Positions 1 through 5,950 of a stretch of DNA of 13,080 bases are shown here, piece after piece. This stretch comes from Nosocomiicoccus ampullae (GTDB lineage Bacteria; Bacillota; Bacilli; Staphylococcales; Salinicoccaceae): positions 1-13,080 of the forward strand of contig NZ_MBFG01000015.1 of assembly GCF_001696685.1 (NCBI RefSeq), written 5' to 3'. The translations under genes were made by a program, and so were the position numbers. The notes below the pieces were generated by a model. That model did not search any database. It had not been told where the DNA came from and was given only the letters and a program-made list of their open reading frames with translations. Positions within the stretch are counted from its first letter, which is position 1; each line of letters begins with the position of its first letter.

Positions 1-114
1 GTTTTTAAATACATGTAGTGGATAGTTTCTGCACATATATTTTTTATAATAAACTTAGTAAATTAATAGATTGATAAATAATGATTACAGAAGTAAACTT
101 AAATTAATAAATCG

Positions 115-139
115 TTTACAATTGTAGTCTTATTATAAT
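115..139 (+). promoter_or_regulatory. copB promoter with CopY-type operator (cop box)
   Basis: A perfect TACAATTGTA lies at 117-126 and fits the TACAnnTGTA box bound by CopY repressors in Firmicutes. A TATAAT -10 sits at 134-139, so the box overlaps the RNA polymerase site and would act by steric repression. I see no well-spaced -35. A related but unspaced TACATGTA occurs at 10-17. The copB ribosome binding site (AGGGGGAAAG, about 144-153) follows. Confidence 0.75.
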
Positions 140-156
140 GTAGTAGGGGGAAAGAA

Positions 157-2175
157 ATGAATACAGAAGATAATCATAATCATGAGGAGAACCACGAATC
201 CCATAATCATAACGGTCACGATCATCATGCACATATGGTGACAGATTTTCGAAATAAATTCTTCATTATCCTGATATTCACAATTCCAATTGTACTTCTA
301 TCTCCGATGATTCAAAGTTTCATAGGTGTGGATTGGCAATTTACTGGAGATAGTTATATTGTGGCAGCGTTGGCCACGTTCGTTTATTTCTACGGGGGTT
401 GGCCATTCATTAAGGGCGCTTACGATGAATTGAAAAACAAAGAACCAGGCATGATGACATTAATAGCAATGGCGATTTCTGTCGCTTACTTCTATAGTAT
501 GGCAGTTGTTTTTGGATTCAATGGGGAAGAAATTTTCTGGGAGTTGTCAACTCTTGTATTAATCATGCTTCTCGGACATTGGATTGAAATGCGATCTATT
601 AACAATGCTTCCAAGGCCCTGGAATCCCTCGCATCATTAATGCCTAATACGGCAAACCGTATCACTGAAAATGGTGAAACAGAAGAAATTCAGATTGATG
701 ATATTAAAGCGGGTGATTTACTATTGGTAAAACCCGGAGAAAAAATGCCGCTGGATGGTAAAATCGTTAAAGGAAAGTCGCAAGTTGATGAATCAATGTT
801 AACGGGTGAATCTGTTCCAGTTGGAAAATCCGTTGATGACGAGGTCATTGGCGGTTCAATAAACAGAGAAGGTTCTCTCACTATTGAAGTAGAGAAACTG
901 ATGAATGAATCTTATCTGACACAAGTTATAGATATGGTTAGAGAATCACAACGTACTAAATCGAAAACTCAGGATGTAACTAATAAAGCAGCTAAATGGT
1001 TATTCTATATCGCTTTAGCTGCCGGTATTATCACATTTATCGTTTGGATAAGTATCGGAGCAACTATAGATACTGCTATCATGAGATTGGTAACAGTTTT
1101 GGTTATTGCTTGTCCTCATGCTTTAGGTCTGGCAGCACCGTTGGTTATTTCAGTATCTACATCACTTGCTGCAAAGCACGGTTTGTTAATTCGAAAACGT
1201 CCACAGTTTGAAAAGGCTCGTAAAATTAACGCTGTGATATTTGATAAAACCGGCACTTTGACTGAAGGTGAATTTGGGGTTACAGATATACAGACTTTCA
1301 ATAATATTGACGAAAATATCCTTTTAAGTTATGCAGCAACAGTAGAAAATGACTCGGAACACCCTATTGCGAGAGGTATACTCAATGAAGCCAAGTTAAA
1401 AGAACTTGAATTGCTTGAAATGACAAATTTCAATTCAATTACTGGTGTAGGAATTGAAGGGACGATTGATGATAAACAAGTCAAAGTAGTGAGTCCGGGA
1501 TATGTACGTAAACAAAAAATTGATTTTGATGATCATAACTTCAATAAATGGTCAGAACAAGGTAAGACGGTAGTTTTTGTTTTGGTAAACGAAGAATTAG
1601 CAGGTGCAATTGCACTGGCAGATAAAATTAAGGAAAGTTCTAAGCAGGCAATTGAACAGCTGCATAAGAGAAATATTAAAGCTATCATGTTGACCGGGGA
1701 CAATCAGAAAGTAGCAAATTACGTTGCAGAACAAATAGGAATTGATGAGGTTTATGCGGAAGTGATGCCCGATGAGAAAGCCGACAAAGTGACAGAAATC
1801 CAAGAACGTGGATTGATCGTTGCAATGACAGGAGATGGCATCAATGATGCACCTGCATTGACTAAAGCAGATGTTGGAATCGCTGTGGGCGCAGGTACTG
1901 ATATTGCAATAGATAGTGCAGACATCGTTCTCGTTAACAGTAACCCGAAAGATATTCTTGCAATATTCAGCCTATCTAAAAAAACATATAATAAACTAGT
2001 ACAGAATCTGATTTGGGCAACCGGATATAACGTCATTGCTCTCCCATTGGCAGCAGGAGTACTGGCGCCTTGGGGAATAATAATCAGTCCGGCTGTAGGT
2101 GCGATTTTGATGAGTCTCAGTACAATTATCGTAGTAATCAATGCGCAGTTACTTCATAGATTTGAAGTTGAATAA
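157..2175 (+). CDS. copB: Copper/silver-exporting P1B-type ATPase CopB
   Basis: This is a complete 672-residue P-type ATPase of the CopB (P1B-3) group, which moves Cu and Ag ions out across the cytoplasmic membrane using ATP. A histidine-rich N-terminus (residues about 6-26) replaces the CxxC metal-binding domain of CopA-type pumps. The transmembrane metal site is C319-P320-H321, and CPH is the signature of this group. Catalytic motifs are in order: TGES at 216-219, DKTGTLT with the phosphorylated D363, the HP pair at 402-403, and GDGIND starting at G559. The ATG is preceded by a strong GGGGGA site. A cop box lies in its promoter and a terminator follows directly, so it is probably monocistronic. 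The family call is firm; the exact ion preference is inferred. Confidence 0.95.
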   Translation: MNTEDNHNHEENHESHNHNGHDHHAHMVTDFRNKFFIILIFTIPIVLLSPMIQSFIGVDWQFTGDSYIVAALATFVYFYGGWPFIKGAYDELKNKEPGMMTLIAMAISVAYFYSMAVVFGFNGEEIFWELSTLVLIMLLGHWIEMRSINNASKALESLASLMPNTANRITENGETEEIQIDDIKAGDLLLVKPGEKMPLDGKIVKGKSQVDESMLTGESVPVGKSVDDEVIGGSINREGSLTIEVEKLMNESYLTQVIDMVRESQRTKSKTQDVTNKAAKWLFYIALAAGIITFIVWISIGATIDTAIMRLVTVLVIACPHALGLAAPLVISVSTSLAAKHGLLIRKRPQFEKARKINAVIFDKTGTLTEGEFGVTDIQTFNNIDENILLSYAATVENDSEHPIARGILNEAKLKELELLEMTNFNSITGVGIEGTIDDKQVKVVSPGYVRKQKIDFDDHNFNKWSEQGKTVVFVLVNEELAGAIALADKIKESSKQAIEQLHKRNIKAIMLTGDNQKVANYVAEQIGIDEVYAEVMPDEKADKVTEIQERGLIVAMTGDGINDAPALTKADVGIAVGAGTDIAIDSADIVLVNSNPKDILAIFSLSKKTYNKLVQNLIWATGYNVIALPLAAGVLAPWGIIISPAVGAILMSLSTIIVVINAQLLHRFEVE

Positions 2176-2178
2176 CAT

Positions 2179-2221
2179 AAATGCCGACAAATCCTTACTT
2201 AAGGATAGTCGGTATTTTAAT
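2179..2221 (+). terminator. Terminator after copB
   Basis: The outer arms AAATGCCGAC (2179-2188) and GTCGGTATTT (2208-2217) pair with one G-U. The inner arms ATCCTT (2191-2196) and AAGGAT (2201-2206) extend the hairpin. A short T-rich tail follows. It lies 4 bases after the copB stop. Confidence 0.75.
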
Positions 2222-2283
2222 TCTTTACTGTATGAAATATGAAAGACATCTTAAAAATACTTGAAAAAATTAGAGGTGAAAAT

Positions 2284-2388
2284 TTGACCAAAGCAATTGA
2301 TTCAAATATCACAGATTCCGAATGGGAAGTGATGCGGGTCGTTTGGGCACAAAACAAAACTACGAGTAAAGATATTAGAGATATTATG
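2284..2388 (+). pseudogene. copY: copY fragment: N-terminal part of the copper-responsive repressor
   Basis: A likely TTG start at 2284 follows AGAGGTG at a 7-base spacing; an in-frame ATG at 2239 has no good ribosome site. The reading frame contains SEWEVMRVVWAQ and TSKDIRDIM, which match the start of the winged-helix DNA-binding domain of CopY/BlaI-type repressors. After about 35 residues the similarity stops in the middle of the domain and copZ sequence follows in another frame. The ORF closes at 2430 with a nonsense tail. The rest of the winged helix and the cysteine-rich zinc/copper hook of CopY are absent, so it should not act as a repressor. Family recognition is good; the cause (deletion) is inferred. 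Confidence 0.75.
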
Positions 2389-2555
2389 GCGTTGAATCAG
2401 TTAAAGTTCAAATTCCTGAAGGTAAAGTAGATGTAACATTTAATGACAGTACAATTAATTTGGCAGACATCAAAGGTGCTATTCAAAATACCGGCTACGA
2501 GATTAAAGAGGATATTGATAAAGAAGATGGTTCTGCGTGTTCATGCTGCAGCTAG
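2388..2555 (+). pseudogene. copZ: copZ-like fragment: C-terminal part of a heavy-metal-associated (HMA) domain protein
   Basis: In the frame one base ahead of the copY fragment, an uninterrupted 55-codon stretch reads VESVKVQIPEGKVDVTF and then IKGAIQNTGYEI. These match the last three-quarters of the HMA fold of CopZ copper chaperones. The MxCxxC metal loop and first strand are missing. The tail ends in a short cysteine cluster, CSCCS, before a TAG. Typical CopZ is about 68 residues. It abuts the copY fragment directly, as expected if one deletion removed the end of copY and the start of copZ. No start codon or ribosome site remains. Confidence 0.65.
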
Positions 2556-2682
2556 TTAATGACAAAAGATTTTAAGAATTTAGAGTACCATCTTTTTATG
2601 TCATATTGATTCTATATAATAATTGTAGAAAGAGACCAAGATAAAAAATCCATGTTTTTATCCTATATTACTATTCGCTAAT

Positions 2683-2802
2683 TTATTCCACAGGTGCCAG
2701 TTCACTTTCTGTAACCCACTTATGATTCTGAACTTCTTCTTCAGTATCTGTTGTAACGAAATCCACCATATAGACAGTGGGCTCTTCAGCAGAATCAATC
2801 CG
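2683..2802 (-). pseudogene. YdhK-family (DUF1541) C-terminal remnant
   Basis: On the minus strand the frame ending with TAA at 2683-2685 encodes PTVYMVDFVTTD and then VQNHKWVTESEL. This strongly resembles the C-terminal repeat of YdhK/DUF1541 lipoproteins, which often sit beside copper-resistance genes in Gram-positive bacteria. Only about 38 residues remain. The signal peptide, lipobox and first repeat are absent, and similarity ends where the next scrap begins on the other strand. The family call comes from the TVYMV and NHKWV motifs alone. Confidence 0.55.
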
Positions 2803-2913
2803 CAGAATGAAGATGAGTTAACAATCCATATTATAACTGGAAATACTTCTGTATCCAAAGATGGATCAGAATAAGAGTGGAAGAAAATTTCAGTTGTGGG
2901 CAAAGTGAATTAA
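2800..2913 (+). pseudogene. Unidentified coding scrap with in-frame stop
   Basis: The plus-strand frame from about 2800 reads NEDELTIHIITGNTSVSKDG, hits TAA at 2872-2874, then continues with WKKISVVGKVN before TAA at 2911. The strand pattern and the final VGKV resemble the small beta-barrel tails of secreted or lipoprotein metal-island proteins. I cannot name a family. It sits between the YdhK remnant and the response-regulator remnant and is probably another deletion leftover. Confidence 0.3.
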
Positions 2914-2953
2914 GCAGAATTGTTCATAATAAAGATCTTACTTTTTATGCGAT

Positions 2954-3358
2954 ATGACTAAACTGGGTGCAGATGACTATATCACAAAACCTTTTAATGA
3001 AGAAGAATTGGTTGCAAGAATGGATGCATTACTAAGAAGAACAAGACCTGTCAACCGGATTGAAGTCGAAGGACTGTTATGGGACGAAGATCAGTTTGAA
3101 CTATCTTATAAAAAACATCTTGTAAAATTAACACCAAAAGAATTTGCAATCATTGGATTATTCATGAAAAATCCAGGAAGGGTATTTTCTAGAAATCAAT
3201 TGAATGATTTAGTGTGGAGTATGGATTCTGAAACGGAAGGACGTACTGTGGATTCCCATGTTAGAAATATGAGGAAAAAAATTCGGGACGTTGGCTTTCC
3301 TATCGATGATTATTTTCACACGGTGTGGGGCGTTGGTTATAAATGGACTAAAAATTAA
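2954..3358 (+). pseudogene. OmpR/PhoB-type response regulator, N-terminally truncated
   Basis: The frame opens with KLGADDYITKPFNEEELVAR, the end of a receiver domain with the conserved lysine of the KPF motif. A linker and a complete winged-helix effector domain follow (about residues 35-132), with LTPKEFAIIGLFMKNPGRVFSR and the TVDSHVRNMRKKIRD recognition helix. About 95 residues of the receiver, including the acidic pocket and phosphorylated aspartate, are missing. No ribosome site precedes the ATG at 2954. The partner histidine kinase is absent downstream. In this setting it may have served a metal-responsive two-component system, but that is inference. Confidence 0.75.
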
Positions 3359-3437
3359 AAAACACTTTCAATATTAGAATGATAGACTGATGACCCCATT
3401 CGATTAATAAAAAACGCCATACCAAAATTATTATTTT

Positions 3438-3476
3438 GTTGTGCTACCCAAAAGTTGGACTTTTGGGTAGCACAAC
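3438..3476. repeat. Perfect 17-bp hairpin
   Basis: The arm at 3438-3454 (GTTGTGCTACCCAAAAG) and the arm at 3460-3476 are exact reverse complements around a TTGGA loop. No clear T-run follows on either strand. The CCCAAAAGTTGGAC core resembles the ends of IS150-like elements (compare the hairpin at 4726-4765), so it may be a leftover IS end rather than a simple terminator. From 3359 to 3620 I see no gene. Confidence 0.6.
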
Positions 3477-3619
3477 GAAATAGATGGCTTTCATGAACGG
3501 AGAATAGATTAGTGTCAGCATCAAAACAAATAACTACTTAGCGAAATGGAGTGTGAGAAAACGAAACGCTTTGCGTTTCTGGCGAGGGAATCTTACTGCG
3601 TTCAATGATGTTTTATAGC

Positions 3620-3991
3620 TATTGATGCACTCTTTCGAATGACTTCTATTTTCGCCCCATAATCAGAGCGGCTTGCTTTAAAATATCATTTTTCACTCTA
3701 AGATTTTTAATTCTTTTTCCTGTTTAATGATTTTCTTCTCTTCAGGAGAAAGTTTATCTTTATGTTTAAAAGAACCTGTTGTGTTAGATTGTTCTATCCA
3801 CCAATCTAAAGCTGAATGTGTGAGATTATGTTCTTTAGCGATATCCTTTCTAGGTTTACCTGAATGTTACAAATTAACTATTTGCTGTTTAAACTCTGGT
3901 GTGAATGTTCTTCTGTTTCTACGCTTAAAAACCGCCTACTTTCTTAATTGTATATTACGATAACTTATAAAAGTTATCCAATTAAGTGTAG
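3620..3991 (-). pseudogene. Decayed IS3-family element: left end plus dead orfA
   Basis: On the minus strand, 3977-3991 carries the same 15-bp end as the IS at 6467 (CTACACTTAATTGGA). The following frame, about 3930 to 3646, is a 95-codon relative of the orfA at 6534, with RRTFTPEFKQQIVNL, HSGKPRKDIAKEHNLTHSAL and a GAK-TAG ending. It has lost the ATG, has a TAA after VNL (a codon expected to be aromatic), and has frame damage in the coiled-coil part. Similarity continues about 25 bases past the orfA stop and then ends; no orfB is present. The plus-strand ORF across this region is only its shadow. Confidence 0.75.
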
Positions 3992-4026
3992 CCGGTCCAA
4001 CTAGTTATATTCTCGATATTATTAGT

Positions 4027-4053
4027 AATACTATTATTAGTAATAATAGTATT
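4027..4053. repeat. Perfect AT-only palindrome, 13-bp arms
   Basis: AATACTATTATTA (4027-4039) and TAATAATAGTATT (4041-4053) are exact reverse complements around a single G at 4040. The sequence TATTAGTAATA also occurs just upstream at 4019-4030, making a tandem of the half-element. It sits in a gene-free stretch between the dead IS and the small ORF at 4103. It could be a protein-binding site, a recombination or replication structure, or a stem-loop in RNA; nothing around it decides. Confidence 0.6.
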
Positions 4054-4102
4054 AAAAATTCAATTATTTCGTATGATAAATATCATGAATAAAAAATATA
4101 TT

Positions 4103-4264
4103 CTATTCCATCTCCATATCACTTTCTCTTTGTTTGTGTAAATATTGATTTTTAAATAATGGTTTTGATTTTTCAAAATCTGAATAAGATTCTCCCTCTC
4201 TCTTAATCAGTAAATCGTTCCAATCTTTCACATGTTCGGATTTTGAAGGTATGTCAAAATACAT
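4103..4264 (-). CDS. Small ORF, possible C-terminal remnant of a plasmid primase
   Basis: An ATG at 4264 has AGGAG eight bases upstream and would give 53 residues; a GTG at 4291 is also in frame. The sequence MYFDIPSKSEHVKDWNDLLI contains a KDWNDLL motif that I associate with Toprim/CHC2-type conjugative-plasmid primases (LtrC-like), where it lies near the C-terminus. The rest is charged and unstructured. The frame stays open upstream of the GTG (SYKAVHYELGEVP) to a TAA near 4301, which favours a truncated larger gene over a true small gene. The assignment rests on one motif. Confidence 0.4.
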   Translation of the reverse strand: MYFDIPSKSEHVKDWNDLLIKREGESYSDFEKSKPLFKNQYLHKQRESDMEME

Positions 4265-4325
4265 AGGTACTTCTCCTAATTCATAATGCACAGCTTTATA
4301 GCTGTTTTAAGTCTAATGTTGCGAA

Positions 4326-4355
4326 TTGCCTATACATATCTTATATAGCTATAAT
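4326..4355 (+). promoter_or_regulatory. Promoter of the Fst-type toxin RNA (RNA I)
   Basis: TTGCCT (4326-4331) and TATAAT (4350-4355) are separated by 18 bases, predicting a start near 4362. The transcript would begin with GGCAATTGCC (4363-4372), a perfect palindrome, just before the toxin ribosome site. Known par loci carry a 5' stem-loop here that hides the ribosome site. Confidence 0.6.
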
Positions 4356-4390
4356 CAAAAGTGGCAATTGCCCCAAAAAGGGTGGACCTC

Positions 4391-4465
4391 ATGATTTACA
4401 ATATTCTAAGCATGTTTGTAGCACCAATTATTGTCGGTGTCATCTTGCTATTGATAGAGCGTTAA
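4391..4465 (+). CDS. Fst/TxpA-type toxin peptide of a type I toxin-antitoxin locus, truncated
   Basis: The 24-residue ORF MIYNILSMFVAPIIVGVILL-LIER matches Fst-type toxins in its APIxVG core and single hydrophobic helix. These peptides insert in the host membrane and kill plasmid-free cells. Aligned with the Fst of pAD1 (core APIFVGLVLEMISRVLD), the residue between the conserved R and LD is a TAA here. After the stop the frame continues LDTHHNK and ends at a TAG, the length and charge expected for the missing tail. This copy therefore looks like a nonsense-truncated toxin. Evidence that the locus is a true par system: two direct repeats, a bidirectional terminator, and promoters facing each other. 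Whether the shortened helix is still toxic cannot be told. Confidence 0.75.
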   Translation: MIYNILSMFVAPIIVGVILLLIER

Positions 4466-4514
4466 CTAGACACGCATCACAACAAGTAGACAGTTGCCGT
4501 AAATTTAGGCACAA

Positions 4515-4547
4515 AAAACCCATCGGTACCAACTACCGATGGGTTTT
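4515..4547. terminator. Bidirectional terminator shared by toxin and antitoxin RNAs
   Basis: The arms AAAACCCATCGGTA (4515-4528) and TACCGATGGGTTTT (4534-4547) are exact reverse complements around CCAAC, with A-rich and T-rich flanks on both sides. It would end the rightward toxin mRNA and the leftward antitoxin RNA and gives them their complementary 3' ends. Confidence 0.85.
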
Positions 4548-4577
4548 GTGTTCCTCATGAACAATATTCTAAGTCTT
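4515..4577 (-). ncRNA. Antitoxin RNA (RNA II) of the Fst-type locus
   Basis: On the minus strand a TATAAT -10 at 4589-4584 predicts a start near 4577, and transcription would run through the direct repeat at 4573-4553 to the terminator at 4547-4515. The roughly 65-nt RNA is complementary to the toxin mRNA at the repeats and at the terminator loop, as known for pAD1 RNA II. It encodes no ORF of its own. Exact ends are inferred. Confidence 0.65.
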
Positions 4578-4718
4578 AATTACATTATAACACGAATTAT
4601 TAGTTTTTAAAATGAAATATATATATTTCTCGTCTAGATATTGATATTCACCTTCCTTATTTAAATAATCATTAATCAGTTTTACTTTAATTTCAAAACT
4701 GTGTTGTTTACTCTTCAT
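4569..4718 (-). pseudogene. IS150-like (IS3 family) orfA, N-terminal fragment
   Basis: The ATG at 4718 opens a frame starting MKSKQHSFEIKVKLINDYLN and then KEGEYQYLDEKY. This matches the first helix-turn-helix of IS150-group OrfA proteins (pattern YSFEFKLKVV.EYL.GEGGY..LAKKYG). Similarity ends at about codon 32 (near 4622), and the remaining 17 codons are unrelated, overlapping the antitoxin promoter. The element has thus been cut immediately beside the par locus. Its left end and hairpin are the feature at 4726-4765. Confidence 0.6.
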
Positions 4719-4725
4719 ACAAAAA

Positions 4726-4765
4726 CACCCCTAAAGTTGGATTTTAGTGTCCAACTTTAGGGGTG
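4726..4765 (-). terminator. 16-bp hairpin at an IS150-like left end; acts as terminator
   Basis: CACCCCTAAAGTTGGA (4726-4741) pairs perfectly with 4750-4765 around an 8-base loop, and on the minus strand five T residues follow. The arm reading GCACCCCTAAAGTTGGAC is typical of IS150-group ends. Just upstream of orfA such hairpins stop outside transcription entering the transposase. Here it also lies about 100 bases after the cysteine-rich gene (stop at 4864) and would end that leftward transcript. Confidence 0.75.
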
Positions 4766-4863
4766 CAGCTCAATACAGTGAGATATCAATTTTGCCTATC
4801 GACAGCTTTTGTGTTTTTAAGGTCGCCGTTGGTTCACACCAAAAGGAAATTGGAATAAAATAG

Positions 4864-5681
4864 TTATATTTGAATTGGACAGTTTTTAGTTTCCCAGTAG
4901 CCTCTTGCACAAACTTTATATTTAGGTACATAACAACCTATTAAGTTAGTTCCGTAACATATTAAACTCCCCACTTTTGTGAAAGCGCCTATGAATGCAC
5001 AGGCTGTACCAGCAAGCATTGCACAGTTACCACTATAATCTCCGCCACCAGATATATATTGTTGGCAAATCCAATAGCTACAACCAGGACGATATCTTGG
5101 ACTCATTTCTTCTGATTTGTCAGGGATATTGCCAGATGCTATCTCTTGAGAAGCTTGTGCCATTGTTTTTTGTTGATTAGTTTCTATTTCATTTACGATT
5201 TCTGCTAATTCTTCATTTTGTGTTTCAGATACTGATATTACATCGACAGTATCACTTGTTAGATTTCTTAGATATATATTTTCTTCTAATTCTATATATG
5301 AATAATCAATCAATAGTACTTCCATGACATTCTCTTCTTCGTTATATAAAAATGTTAAAAGAGAAGTTATTGTGGTTTCTAGATAAATTTCGCCTTCTTC
5401 TGTGTTTTCAATAGTTTGTTGATCGCTTACTAGTTCGACTTCATATTGTGCTAAATAACCTTTTTTTGTTCGTTTTCATCTAATAAATCATTAAATATGT
5501 ATGGATCTGTAGATAACATTTGACTTTCATATTCTTTGAAAATAGAATGTGTTTCTACTTCTCTTAAGAATAATCTTTTTGCTAAATCATCGTTTTCATT
5601 TGTTTTAGCCATACTAATTGGTTGTAAAAAAGTTATGATAATAATGCTCAAAGTCATAAAAGATAAAATAATTTTTTTCAT
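4864..5681 (-). CDS. Secreted cysteine-rich bacteriocin-like precursor, split by a -1 frameshift
   Basis: Two minus-strand frames join into one 272-residue product. Frame 1 (ATG at 5681, stop at 5451, 76 codons) begins with a clear Sec signal peptide: MKK, a hydrophobic core, and a likely cleavage after SMA near residue 24. Frame 2 is open from the join to 4864; its first ATG is at 5325, but coding clearly extends upstream with no ribosome site there. The join is A AAA AAG (5466-5460), a classic -1 slippery heptamer in the right phase. The middle part is acidic. The last 75 or so residues form a glycine- and cysteine-rich domain with 8 cysteines (C201, C206, C220, C228, C242, C250, C258, C268 of the joined product). 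Architecture, size and cysteine pattern resemble halocin C8-type precursors, whose C-terminal peptide is released as bacteriocin. The family assignment is inference. Confidence 0.65.
5460..5466 (-). promoter_or_regulatory. A AAA AAG slippery heptamer (candidate -1 frameshift site)
   Basis: In the zero frame the codons are CAA AAA AAG GTT ATT TAG. A -1 slip on A AAA AAG gives GGT TAT TTA, exactly the downstream open frame, and bypasses the TAG at 5453-5451. The run has seven A residues, so polymerase slippage or a simple one-base deletion from eight are alternatives. Confidence 0.55.
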
Positions 5682-5698
5682 ATATTTTTACCCCTTCT

Positions 5699-5869
5699 CT
5701 AATACTTTTTTTTGTTGTGTAGAAATAAAGTAATTAACATAAAAATTATTGTAACCGGTATGAAAAATGAAGGTTTTATACCTTCTGGCGATAAATAATG
5801 AGCGAAAGTTATAATGATGAGATAAATGATACTGCTGATGAGATAATAAAAATTAAAGATTGATAACAT
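5699..5869 (-). CDS. Small two-helix membrane protein in the bacteriocin-like operon
   Basis: This 56-residue ORF starts MLSIFNFYYLISSIIYLIII and has a second hydrophobic stretch (FFIPVTIIFMLITLFL, residues about 35-50) before a basic tail HNKKKY. Two membrane helices linked by a short SPEG loop are likely. Its stop lies 17 bases before the start of the cysteine-rich precursor, with a GAAGGGG ribosome site between, so the two are probably co-transcribed. AAGGAG directly touches the proposed ATG, an unusually tight spacing, so the start is uncertain. Small membrane proteins beside bacteriocin genes often give self-immunity or help export; that role here is inference. Confidence 0.55.
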   Translation of the reverse strand: MLSIFNFYYLISSIIYLIIITFAHYLSPEGIKPSFFIPVTIIFMLITLFLHNKKKY

Positions 5870-5897
5870 CTCCTTAATAATATAATTTTAAAAAATT

Positions 5898-5927
5898 TGA
5901 AAATTCTGATTTATATACTTATATAAT
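5898..5927 (+). promoter_or_regulatory. Candidate rightward promoter, divergent from the bacteriocin-like operon
   Basis: TTGAAA (5898-5903) and TATAAT (5922-5927) are separated by 18 bases. A start near 5934 would lie just before the small ORF at 5951. Confidence 0.45.
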
Positions 5928-5950
5928 ATCATAATTAAAGAGATTATAAA

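Larger units (their letters stand above)
4387..4573. repeat. par-type direct repeats (DRa/DRb)
   Basis: CCTCATGA-TTT-ACAATATTCTAAG (4387-4410) spans the toxin start codon. CCTCATGA-ACAATATTCTAAG (4553-4573) recurs beyond the terminator, where the antisense RNA begins. As in pAD1 par, the two convergent RNAs would be complementary through these repeats and the shared terminator, so RNA II can pair over the toxin start. Confidence 0.75.

Noticed and set aside
1752..2141. 129-codon minus-strand ORF inside copB
   Set aside because: It is the antisense shadow of a strongly conserved P-type ATPase region; no ribosome site and no recognisable protein.
2658..2903. 81-codon minus-strand ORF
   Set aside because: It overlaps the YdhK remnant in a different frame; the recognisable residues (TVYMV, NHKWV) are in the other frame.
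3727..3963. 78-codon plus-strand ORF
   Set aside because: It lies antisense to the decayed IS3 orfA, whose minus-strand reading has clear similarity to the orfA at 6534.
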